5,452 nt of DNA from an uncultured beta proteobacterium (GTDB lineage: Bacteria > Pseudomonadota > Gammaproteobacteria > Burkholderiales > Burkholderiaceae), in the NCBI GenBank assembly GCA_903944255.1, contig CAJARE010000378.1:1-5452 (forward strand), read 5' to 3'. The position numbers were made by a program, and so were the translations under genes. This document shows positions 1-5,452 of the stretch, in pieces. Within the stretch, counting starts at the first letter, position 1; each line of letters starts with the position of its first letter. The notes under the pieces are model-generated. The model worked only from the letters and a program-made list of their open reading frames with translations, was not told the origin of the DNA and ran no database searches.

Positions 1-2
1 GA

Positions 3-887
3 TCTTCGCAACCCGGAATCCCTAGGATGGTGAGGGCAACATGCAATCCATTTGGAGTAGGACATGCATCAGTAAAGGAGCGATTTCAGATTGGAAGTAT
101 TCCAGCGGGGCAAATCATCAGGCAAGAGGGCGCATTACCTAGGGTGAGAATTCATTCAACGATTTATGAGAACACCCATCTATTAAAAAACGACCCAAAC
201 TACCTTATGAGTCTGGAGTCTCTAAGCGATCCAAACAGACGCAGAGCCTGGTTAGAGGGTGATTGGGATATCCACGTGGGAAGTTTCTTGGAAGGCGTAT
301 GGCAGCCCTCTAAGCATGTTGTAGAGCCTTTTGCTATACCGCCAACATGGAAAGTATGGCGATCTATGGATTGGGGTTATGCCAGACCATACGCCGTGTA
401 TTGGTTCGCACTATCTAATGATGGAGTCTATTACCTATGGAGAGAACTCTATGGATATGGTGATAAAGAAAACACCGGCACCAGAGAAGATGCAACGGTA
501 GTTGCTGAAAAAATAAAGAAGATCGAAATACACGACCAACGTCTTGGCTATGAATACCGCATGAACTTAGCTGACCCATCTATCTTCTCGAAGATTGGTG
601 CAGAAAGATCCATAGGTCAAATCTTCAGAGAGAAAGGGGTCAAATGGACCGAAGCCTATAACGCACCCAGAAGCAGAGTAAACGGAGCCCAAGAAATTAT
701 CCGGCTACTAGCTGAAGACAGACTCAAGATCTTCTCAACCTGTAGGCATTGGCTAAGAACTATTCCTCAACTACCGCCAGATTCATTGAACCCGGAAGAT
801 GTGGATACCGATGCAGAAGACCATGCTTGGGATGCAACTAGATACGGGGTGATGCGGGCGAGAAGAGTTGCCGATACTGTTGTCTGA
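3..887 (+). CDS. terL: Phage terminase large subunit, C-terminal part (5' truncated by window edge)
   Basis: Terminase large subunits package phage DNA into proheads, with an N-terminal ATPase and a C-terminal RNase H-fold nuclease. The frame is open from base 3, before the first ATG at 27, so the true start lies outside the window and the ATPase motifs are missing. What remains begins with PGIPRMVRATCNPFGVGH, typical of the end of the ATPase domain. The nuclease domain follows. Counting from the Met at base 27, its acidic residues are probably D115 (SMDWGYARP), D183 (LADPSIF) and D265 (EDHAWDATRYG), the usual spacing for this nuclease. The 3' part shows no frameshift or internal stop. Arginine is coded by AGA/AGG in 19 of 26 cases, unlike the genes downstream. 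Portal and head genes, which normally follow, are absent. Family assignment is confident; whether the phage is active cannot be judged. Confidence 0.9.
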   Translation, partial: SSQPGIPRMVRATCNPFGVGHASVKERFQIGSIPAGQIIRQEGALPRVRIHSTIYENTHLLKNDPNYLMSLESLSDPNRRRAWLEGDWDIHVGSFLEGVWQPSKHVVEPFAIPPTWKVWRSMDWGYARPYAVYWFALSNDGVYYLWRELYGYGDKENTGTREDATVVAEKIKKIEIHDQRLGYEYRMNLADPSIFSKIGAERSIGQIFREKGVKWTEAYNAPRSRVNGAQEIIRLLAEDRLKIFSTCRHWLRTIPQLPPDSLNPEDVDTDAEDHAWDATRYGVMRARRVADTVV

Positions 888-941
888 TAAGCGAAAAGTC
901 TGCTTTACATCCCATTTCTGCCGTTCAGTTAAGTTTTTTTG

Positions 942-978
942 TGGCGCCTGATCGGCGGAGAACGGCCATAAGGCGCCA
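942..978. repeat. GC-rich inverted repeat / hairpin
   Basis: TGGCGCCT at 942-949 is the exact reverse complement of AGGCGCCA at 971-978. The 21-base interior can extend the stem: AT 951-952 pairs with AT 968-969 and GGC 954-956 with GCC 965-967, leaving a loop of about 8 bases. The element starts 54 bases after the terminase stop. A T-run precedes the hairpin on the + strand and none follows, so it is not a canonical intrinsic terminator on either strand. It could be a Rho-linked 3' end structure, a REP-like element or a scar of a mobile element. The inverted repeat is certain; its role is unknown. Confidence 0.6.
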
Positions 979-1047
979 GTTAATTAATTAGTTCACGCAT
1001 GCCACGCTTCTAATTTATTGCACCGCAAAAAATTAAGGGTAATCACT

Positions 1048-1056
1048 TGTCATAAT
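1048..1056 (+). promoter_or_regulatory. Candidate extended -10 promoter for aioBA
   Basis: TGTCATAAT matches the extended -10 pattern TGNTATAAT with one mismatch. Transcription would start near 1063, leaving a leader of about 67 bases before the aioB ATG. No good -35 box sits 16-18 bases upstream, which extended -10 promoters can tolerate. This is a visual match in AT-rich DNA and may be chance. A distant or activator-dependent promoter is an alternative. Confidence 0.22.
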
Positions 1057-1116
1057 TTCTATTCCCATCGAAATTTAAAGCGTACAGTTAATTTCATAAA
1101 TTGTCCTAACTTTTAA

Positions 1117-1126
1117 AAGGGGGTGA
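1117..1126 (+). promoter_or_regulatory. Very strong Shine-Dalgarno sequence of aioB
   Basis: AAGGGGGTGA matches the full anti-Shine-Dalgarno complement AAGGAGGTGA at nine of ten bases. The G-rich core ends six bases before the ATG at 1130. It fixes the aioB start and suggests high translation of the small subunit. By comparison aioA has only AGGA at 1652-1655, eight bases before its ATG. Confidence 0.85.
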
Positions 1127-1129
1127 GTA

Positions 1130-1648
1130 ATGGAATCAAATGAAAGTCGGCGTAATTTTTTAAAGGTAACTGGTATTGGCTCTGCGGTAGCGGTTGGCTC
1201 TGCTGCAAGTCTAGTTAGTACTCCTGCAAATGCGGCTTCTGTTGGTGGCGCAGTTTTACCTTATCCAGAACGTAGTATTGGAAAAGCGGCTGGTATGAAA
1301 GTAAATACTCCAGTTGCCTTTAATTACCCTGATGCTAGTTCCCCTTGTGTGGCTATCAAAATGGATGGCCCTGTTGCAGGTGGCGTTGGCCCAAATAATG
1401 ACGTTGTTGCCTACAGCACCTTATGTCAGCATATGGGTTGCCCAGTTAACTACGATCAGCAGGCTAAGACTTTTAAATGCCCATGTCACTTTAGTGTTTT
1501 TGATCCGGAGCATCTAGGTCAAATGGTTTGTGGACAAGCAACCGAGAATCTACCAAAAATTGAGCTTAAATATGATGCTGGTACGGATTCATTTAAGGCG
1601 GTTGGTGTGAATGGCCTCATTTATGGCCGCGCTTCTAACATTCTTTAA
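1130..1648 (+). CDS. aioB: Arsenite oxidase small subunit, Rieske 2Fe-2S protein
   Basis: AioB (older names AoxA, AroB) is the Rieske subunit of periplasmic arsenite oxidase. It takes electrons from the AioA iron-sulfur cluster and passes them to cytochrome c or azurin. The N-terminus has a twin-arginine signal, SRRNFLK at residues 6-12, a hydrophobic stretch, and a likely cleavage site after TPANA (residue 35). The cluster ligands are C99-x-H101 and C117-x2-H120, separated by the 15 residues expected in AioB. C104 and C119 are both present and can form the disulfide found in the Alcaligenes faecalis enzyme, which some AioB proteins lack. At 172 residues it is close to the usual length. The start is set by an excellent ribosome binding site. 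The gene lies 15 bases before aioA, in the standard aioBA order, surely in one transcript. The Tat signal probably exports AioA as well. Confidence 0.95.
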   Translation: MESNESRRNFLKVTGIGSAVAVGSAASLVSTPANAASVGGAVLPYPERSIGKAAGMKVNTPVAFNYPDASSPCVAIKMDGPVAGGVGPNNDVVAYSTLCQHMGCPVNYDQQAKTFKCPCHFSVFDPEHLGQMVCGQATENLPKIELKYDAGTDSFKAVGVNGLIYGRASNIL

Positions 1649-1663
1649 GACAGGACAATTGCC

Positions 1664-4144
1664 ATGACAACCTTTAATGATCGTATTGCATTGCCTCCAG
1701 TTGATGCCCAAAAAACCAATATGACATGTCATTTCTGCATCGTAGGATGTGGATATAACGTGTACAAGTGGGATGCGAATAAAGAGGGCGGTAGAGCCCC
1801 CAATCAAAATGCCTTAGGTTTAGATTTCCGCACTCAACTTCCACCAATGGCTGTGACATTAACCCCGGCAATGACTAATACTGTGGTGGATAAGAGCGGT
1901 AAGCGTTCAAACATCATGATTGTTCCGGACAAAGCATGTGTTGTAAATAGCGGGCTGAGTTCGACTCGTGGCGGCAAGATGGCTACGTATATGTATAACC
2001 CACAAGGAATTACACAAGAGCGACTACAGTTGCCCCAGTTCTATGCAGGTGATCAGTGGCTTGATACTACTTGGGATTACGCCATGGCTGTTTATGCAGG
2101 TCTTATCAAGAAAATTATTGATAAAGATGGACCTCGTTCAGTTTTCTATTCTGCGTTTGACCATGGCGGTGCAGGCGGTGGCTTTGAAAACACTTGGGGC
2201 TCTGGCAAGTTGATGTTTAGCGCTATTCAAACACCATCAGTACGTATTCACAACCGTCCAGCTTATAACTCTGAGTGCCATGCTACTCGTGAGATGGGTA
2301 TTGGGGAGCTTAATAATAGTTATGAAGATGCTCAGCTGGCCGACGTTGTATGGGCAATTGGCGGCAATCCCTATGAGACTCAAACGAACTACTTCTTAAA
2401 TCATTGGTTGCCAAATATCATTGGCTCAACAGTCGAGAAGAAGAAGAAAATATTTGGTAGTGAGCCAGTAGGTGAGGGCAAGGTCATTTTTGTTGACCCA
2501 CGTAAAAACAGCACCATCTCATTATGTGAATTGCAGGCAAAGGATCGTACGCTACACCTTGATATTCAGCCTGGAACAGACATCGCCTTATTCAATGGTT
2601 TATTCACCTATGTGATTGAACAAGGGTGGATTGATAAAGACTTTATTGCTAAACATACGAAAGGCTTTGATGAGGCTGCTAAAGCTAATAAGTTGTCTCT
2701 AGAAGAGTGCAGCAAGATCACCGGCGTATCTATTGATAAAATCAAAAAAGCAGCAGAGTGGAGTTATAAGCCAAAATCCAATGGCGCAATGCCGCGGGCT
2801 ATGCACTCCTATGAAAAAGGCATTATTTGGGGTAATGATAATTACCTCATCCAATCTGCTTTAGTAGACTTAGTGATTGCGACTCATAACGTTGGGCGCC
2901 GTGGTACTGGAGTTGTACGTATGGGCGGACACCAGGAAGGCTATACACGTCCTCCTCATCCAACTGGCGAGAAGATATACATTGACCAAGAAATTATTAA
3001 AGGCAATGGCCGCATGATGACTTGGTGGGCCTGTAATAATTTTCAAACATCGAATAATGCTCAGCAATTAAGAGAAGTAGTTCTTAAGCGTTCTCAGATT
3101 GTTAAAGAGGCGATGTCTAAGGCTCGCGGCGCTTCGCCTGAGGAAATGGTTAATGTTATTTACGATGCGACATCGCGTGGCGGATTGTTTGTGGCAAGCA
3201 TTAACTTGTATCCAACCTCCCTTAAAGAAGCGGCACATATGATGTTGCCCGCAACCCAGCCAGGTGAGATGAATCTCACCTCAATGAATGGTGAGCGTCG
3301 TATTCGTTTATCTCAGAAGTTTATGGATGCACCAGGTGAAGCAAAACCTGACTGCATCATTGCAGCTATGGTGGCTAACACCATTAAAGCGCAATACGAG
3401 AAAGAGGGTAACGCTGCAATGGCTAAACGCTTCTCCGGATTTGATTGGAAGACTGAAGAAGATGCGTTTAACGATGGCTTCCGTCAAGCAGGCCGCCCGG
3501 GTGCCGGCCCAATTGATTCTCAAGGTGGTGATACTGGTTATATGGCTACTTATGCGTTATTGGCTAAGGCGGGTAATAACGGTGTTCAGTTACCAATTAA
3601 AGAGGTGCAAGGAGATAAGCTTATTGGTACCCCAATGATTTACGCTGATAACAAGTTCGACACCAGCGATGGTAAAGCGCACTTCAAGCCTTCTCCATGG
3701 CCAGGCTTGCCTAAACCAGTTGAGAGTCAAAAGCAAAAATACACTTTCTGGATTAACAACGGACGTGCTAATGAGGTATGGCAAACGGCCTATCACGATC
3801 AGTACAACGAGTTTGTACGTGGTCGTTACCCGATGGCCTATCTTGAAATTAATCCAGGCGATGCTTCTGCGCTTGGAATTAGTGCGGGTGATGTGGTTGA
3901 GGTATTTAATGACTACGGCTCTACCTTTGCCATGGCTTATCCCGTTAAAGATGCTAAGCCCAAGCAGACCTTCATGCTCTTTGGTTATGTCAAAGGTATT
4001 GCGGGGGACGTAACTACAGAGTGGGTTGATCGAAACGTGATTCCTTACTACAAAGGCACCTACGCCAACATTAAACGTGTTGGTTCAATGAGCGACTTTA
4101 AGCGTACGGTTTCCTTTAAACGCAGAGCATATGCTGATGTTTAA
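1664..4144 (+). CDS. aioA: Arsenite oxidase large subunit, molybdopterin enzyme
   Basis: AioA (older names AoxB, AroA) oxidises arsenite to arsenate at a molybdenum bis-pterin centre and belongs to the DMSO reductase family. The cluster motif is C22-x2-C25-x3-C29. The position of a fourth cysteine is occupied by serine (S99/S100 in GLSSTRGGK), the mark of a 3Fe-4S cluster in AioA. Residues H196, E204, R419 and H423 match the arsenite-binding residues known from the Alcaligenes faecalis enzyme (H195, E203, R419, H423), so the site looks intact. The C-terminal domain keeps typical blocks such as NGRANEVWQTAYHDQYN and IPYYKGTYANIKRVG. The 826 residues are full length for the family. There is no signal peptide; export probably depends on AioB. 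The start has AGGA eight bases upstream. Arginine codons are CGN in 33 of 36 cases. The missing fourth cysteine and the AioB partner argue against ArrA or ArxA. Confidence 0.96.
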   Translation: MTTFNDRIALPPVDAQKTNMTCHFCIVGCGYNVYKWDANKEGGRAPNQNALGLDFRTQLPPMAVTLTPAMTNTVVDKSGKRSNIMIVPDKACVVNSGLSSTRGGKMATYMYNPQGITQERLQLPQFYAGDQWLDTTWDYAMAVYAGLIKKIIDKDGPRSVFYSAFDHGGAGGGFENTWGSGKLMFSAIQTPSVRIHNRPAYNSECHATREMGIGELNNSYEDAQLADVVWAIGGNPYETQTNYFLNHWLPNIIGSTVEKKKKIFGSEPVGEGKVIFVDPRKNSTISLCELQAKDRTLHLDIQPGTDIALFNGLFTYVIEQGWIDKDFIAKHTKGFDEAAKANKLSLEECSKITGVSIDKIKKAAEWSYKPKSNGAMPRAMHSYEKGIIWGNDNYLIQSALVDLVIATHNVGRRGTGVVRMGGHQEGYTRPPHPTGEKIYIDQEIIKGNGRMMTWWACNNFQTSNNAQQLREVVLKRSQIVKEAMSKARGASPEEMVNVIYDATSRGGLFVASINLYPTSLKEAAHMMLPATQPGEMNLTSMNGERRIRLSQKFMDAPGEAKPDCIIAAMVANTIKAQYEKEGNAAMAKRFSGFDWKTEEDAFNDGFRQAGRPGAGPIDSQGGDTGYMATYALLAKAGNNGVQLPIKEVQGDKLIGTPMIYADNKFDTSDGKAHFKPSPWPGLPKPVESQKQKYTFWINNGRANEVWQTAYHDQYNEFVRGRYPMAYLEINPGDASALGISAGDVVEVFNDYGSTFAMAYPVKDAKPKQTFMLFGYVKGIAGDVTTEWVDRNVIPYYKGTYANIKRVGSMSDFKRTVSFKRRAYADV

Positions 4145-4163
4145 TTGATCAAGTCTTGAATTT

Positions 4164-4190
4164 GGGGTGAGTTTTCTCACCCCTTTTTTA
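4164..4190 (+). terminator. Intrinsic terminator after aioA
   Basis: A perfect 8-bp stem, GGGGTGAG at 4164-4171 and CTCACCCC at 4176-4183, closes a TTTT loop and is followed by six T and an AT-rich tail. It begins 19 bases after the aioA stop codon and should end the aioBA transcript. Its T-tract ends only eight bases before the first possible ATG of the next gene, an unusually tight arrangement. Confidence 0.92.
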
Positions 4191-4197
4191 TTATTAA

Positions 4198-4788
4198 ATG
4201 GATAAAGAGATGGAAGACTTAGTTCCGTTAGTTTCAGAGTTGATGCGTACGCGGCATCATATTTCTCCAAAACGATTGGTTGATCCTGGGCCAACTGAGG
4301 AGCAAAAGAAAATTATTTTAGAGGCTGCAGGAACGGCGCCTGATCATGGTCTCGTAACTCCATGGCATTTTTATGAGGTTTCAGATTCGGGTAGGGCATT
4401 ATTGGGCAGAGTCTTTTCACATAATTTAAAAGAGCGTGATCCAGGTGCAACACCAGAGCAGTTAGACGAGGCGCACAGCAAAGCATTGCGAGGTCCTTAT
4501 CTGCTTATGGTAGTTGCTAAGTACGGCACTGGTGATAACAATATTCCCCGCAATGAAAAGCTAATCTCTGCTGGTTGTGCCATTCAAAACGTAATTCTGA
4601 CAGCGCACGCAATGGGTTATGGGGCTGGTTTATCTAGTGGACATGCTTTGTACAGTTCGGAGATGAAAAAGCTTTTCAAATTACAGGGTGATGATGAGCC
4701 GCTCGTATTTATTACGATAGGAACGGTCATCAAGCATAAGGATGGCCGAGTAAGACCTGCATATACTGAGTACAGTTCAATTTTTTAA
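4198..4788 (+). CDS. Nitroreductase family protein (YdjA-like)
   Basis: This is a predicted FMN-dependent NAD(P)H oxidoreductase of the nitroreductase fold. It resembles the short YdjA branch: RTRHHISPKRL at residues 17-27 (the usual place of the RRS-type FMN contact), APDHG at 47-51, PWHF at 55-58, the SAGCAIQN block at 124-131, GYGAGLSSG at 140-148 and FITIGT at 171-176. With 196 residues it is near the usual length for that branch. The natural substrate of YdjA-type enzymes is unclear, so none is proposed. The start is uncertain. ATG 4198 follows the aioA terminator directly and has no ribosome binding site; ATG 4210 (residue 5) and ATG 4243 (residue 16) are alternatives, also with poor sites. 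The next gene follows after 15 bases, so the two are probably co-transcribed. A link to arsenite oxidation is only suggested by position. Confidence 0.88.
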   Translation: MDKEMEDLVPLVSELMRTRHHISPKRLVDPGPTEEQKKIILEAAGTAPDHGLVTPWHFYEVSDSGRALLGRVFSHNLKERDPGATPEQLDEAHSKALRGPYLLMVVAKYGTGDNNIPRNEKLISAGCAIQNVILTAHAMGYGAGLSSGHALYSSEMKKLFKLQGDDEPLVFITIGTVIKHKDGRVRPAYTEYSSIF

Positions 4789-4803
4789 TAAAGGTCTCAT
4801 AAA

Positions 4804-5175
4804 ATGGATACTATTAAACGCATTCTTGATGAAGCTCGTGGCTCTATTCCTAGTAACAGTAAGACAGCATTAGCAATAGATGCTGGTTTGTCTCCCGAGA
4901 AAATTGCTTCGGCAGCTACTGAAGAAGGTATGCATGAAATTGCTGGAGCAATCTTTGAGGTACTTCAAGTTGGTGAAGAGCCTGATGGCAATGCGCTTGA
5001 TATTGTGAGGCGTCGATTACTAGATTTTCGTAAAGACTTGCCAGCTAGTAGTGAAACCGCAAAGTTAATTGATGCAGGGGCACCATTAGATGAGATTTCG
5101 GAGAATGCTGAAGAAGAGGGATTATTCTCGCTTGTAGCTATGCTGGTCGAGGCTGAGCAGGAAGGTGAGAGATAG
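4804..5175 (+). CDS. Small acidic protein with two internal repeats, function unknown
   Basis: I do not recognise this 123-residue protein. It has no signal peptide or membrane segment, so it is probably cytoplasmic. It is strongly acidic (27 Asp/Glu against 12 Lys/Arg) and contains no Cys, Trp or Tyr, which argues against a metal-thiolate or heme role. Residues 4-57 and 68-121 align without gaps at an offset of 64, with 19 of 54 positions identical by my count. The shared landmarks are P16/P80, IDAG 25-28 / 89-92, EEG 40-42 / 104-106 and Q55/Q119. Each copy looks helical and resembles a small protein-binding module, which is inference. The start is supported by AAAGG at 4790-4794, nine bases before the ATG. 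It follows the nitroreductase by 15 bases, suggesting a shared transcript and perhaps a shared task. The repeat structure supports a real gene rather than a chance frame. Confidence 0.8.
   Translation: MDTIKRILDEARGSIPSNSKTALAIDAGLSPEKIASAATEEGMHEIAGAIFEVLQVGEEPDGNALDIVRRRLLDFRKDLPASSETAKLIDAGAPLDEISENAEEEGLFSLVAMLVEAEQEGER
4813..5166 (+). repeat. Internal duplication within the 123-residue protein (period 192 bases)
   Basis: The units at 4813-4974 and 5005-5166 encode the two copies of the 54-residue module, joined by a ten-residue linker rich in acidic residues, Gly and Pro. The similarity is clear at protein level (19 of 54 identical) but faint at DNA level, so the duplication is old and has been kept under selection for the protein. 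Confidence 0.75.
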
Positions 5176-5452
5176 TTATATCTCGCCACTACTATTGCGG
5201 CTCTAGTCTGAAGTAGGCTCTACTGACATTACCTTTATGGAGTTCATTAAAGTTTGCCAATTTCTCAAACTTGGGTGCATTGGATAGGCCTTTTACCGTA
5301 TTTTCTACTCCAGCCATTTCTTATCTAAGCGAGTTAACCAAAGATCAATCTAGGTTTAGGTATTGCTAGAAATGCATTTTCGACAGTCTCCTTTGGGTCG
5401 ATATTTGCCTGCGGTAACTAAGTAATGAAAAGACTGCTTTGAAGTGACAAGC
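5176..5452. other. Right-end region without a convincing gene
   Basis: These 277 bases contain no good + strand frame. A 6-bp stem, GAGATA at 5169-5174 and TATCTC at 5179-5184, overlaps the end of the preceding gene but has no T-run, so it is a poor terminator candidate. On the minus strand there is a short open frame at 5192-5317 and, upstream of it in the same frame, a start codon with a good ribosome binding site followed by stops. No tRNA, integrase or CRISPR repeat was seen. Confidence 0.6.
5192..5317 (-). CDS. Possible 41-residue ORF, perhaps the tail of a decayed gene
   Basis: On the minus strand an ATG at 5317 opens a 41-codon frame ending in TAG at 5192. The peptide contains KFEKLANFNELHKG and ends FRLEPQ, with protein-like composition, but I recognise no family. 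Its own start has no clear ribosome binding site, and an in-frame TAA lies two codons upstream. Further up in the same frame an ATG at 5377 has a good AAAGGAG site (5388-5394, ten bases away) but meets a stop after three codons. Either this is a chance frame or a small gene broken by three stops. It is convergent with the repeat protein. Confidence 0.2.
   Translation of the reverse strand: MAGVENTVKGLSNAPKFEKLANFNELHKGNVSRAYFRLEPQ

Larger units (their letters stand above)
888..1129. other. Intergenic region between the terminase and aioB
   Basis: This 242-base stretch holds no convincing gene. It contains a run of seven T at 934-940, a GC-rich hairpin at 942-978, AT-rich DNA with TTAATTAATTA around 980-990, a weak extended -10 promoter candidate and the aioB ribosome binding site. 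The 9-mer CAGTTAATT occurs at 977-985 and 1085-1093, and its first seven bases also occur at 926-932. No sigma-54 promoter with good -24 and -12 boxes is visible near aioB, although such promoters drive aio operons in some other bacteria. The region is the junction between phage-type and host-type DNA, so an attachment site or a mobile-element scar could lie here. I recognise neither. Confidence 0.7.

Noticed and set aside
926..978. Integron attC-like site suggested by GTTAAGT and the nearby hairpin
   Set aside because: GTTAAGT fits the GTTRRRY core, but no matching RYYYAAC partner is placed to form the inverted ends of an attC site.
998..1023. GCCACG and TTGCA words resembling a sigma-54 promoter
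   Set aside because: The spacing between the two words is about seven bases too long and the GG of the -24 box is missing.
1059..1097. Minus-strand 12-codon frame with an AGGA site upstream of its ATG
   Set aside because: Too short to support, lies in the aioB leader, and a site this simple is expected by chance in AT-rich DNA.
1589..4013. Several open frames of 65-116 codons on both strands inside aioA and aioB
   Set aside because: They are out-of-frame shadows of strongly conserved, full-length genes and show no recognisable domains.
1664..4144. Reading of the large subunit as arsenate reductase ArrA, ArxA or a formate dehydrogenase
   Set aside because: The fourth cluster cysteine is replaced by serine, the AioA arsenite-site residues are present, and the partner is a Rieske protein, all specific to Aio.
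4965..5189. 74-codon minus-strand open frame
   Set aside because: It lies opposite the 123-residue protein, is rich in serine as expected for the antisense of acidic codons, and the + strand frame has a ribosome binding site and repeat structure.
5204..5229. Small stem AGTAG/CTACT as a terminator for the repeat-protein gene
   Set aside because: Only five base pairs and no T-run follows.
5237..5287. Plus-strand 16-codon frame in the right-end region
   Set aside because: No ribosome binding site and no sign of coding beyond an open stretch of that length expected by chance.

Overview
The window looks like DNA from a betaproteobacterium of moderate GC content, by eye in the mid 40s percent. 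The arsenite oxidase genes are of the proteobacterial Aio type and favour CGT for arginine. A Burkholderiales host such as Polynucleobacter would fit, but that genus is a guess from composition and protein style, not a demonstrated assignment.

Layout: (1) Bases 3-887 hold the C-terminal part of a phage terminase large subunit. It is cut by the left window edge but intact to its stop codon. (2) Bases 888-1129 form a 242-base gap with a GC-rich hairpin in otherwise AT-rich DNA, a weak promoter candidate and a very strong ribosome binding site. (3) Bases 1130-4144 carry aioB and aioA, the Rieske and molybdopterin subunits of periplasmic arsenite oxidase. They are 15 bases apart and closed by a textbook intrinsic terminator at 4164-4190. 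(4) Bases 4198-5175 carry a YdjA-like nitroreductase and, 15 bases later, a small acidic protein of unknown function built from two copies of one module of about 54 residues. (5) Bases 5176-5452 hold no convincing gene, only a possible decayed minus-strand reading frame.

AioA and AioB together oxidise As(III) to As(V) in the periplasm. Electrons pass from the molybdenum centre through a 3Fe-4S cluster in AioA to the Rieske 2Fe-2S cluster in AioB, then to a soluble cytochrome c or azurin not encoded here. AioB carries the Tat signal and AioA has none, so the folded pair is probably exported together. The nitroreductase and its partner form a second unit behind the terminator. Nothing in the sequence links them directly to arsenic.

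The most notable feature is the join between a phage packaging gene and a complete arsenite oxidase operon on the same strand, with no portal or capsid genes between them. The two sides differ sharply in arginine codon choice: AGA/AGG is 19 of 26 in the terminase fragment and 3 of 36 in aioA. This may be the edge of a prophage or genomic island, cargo carried by a phage, or an assembly join. The window alone cannot decide.
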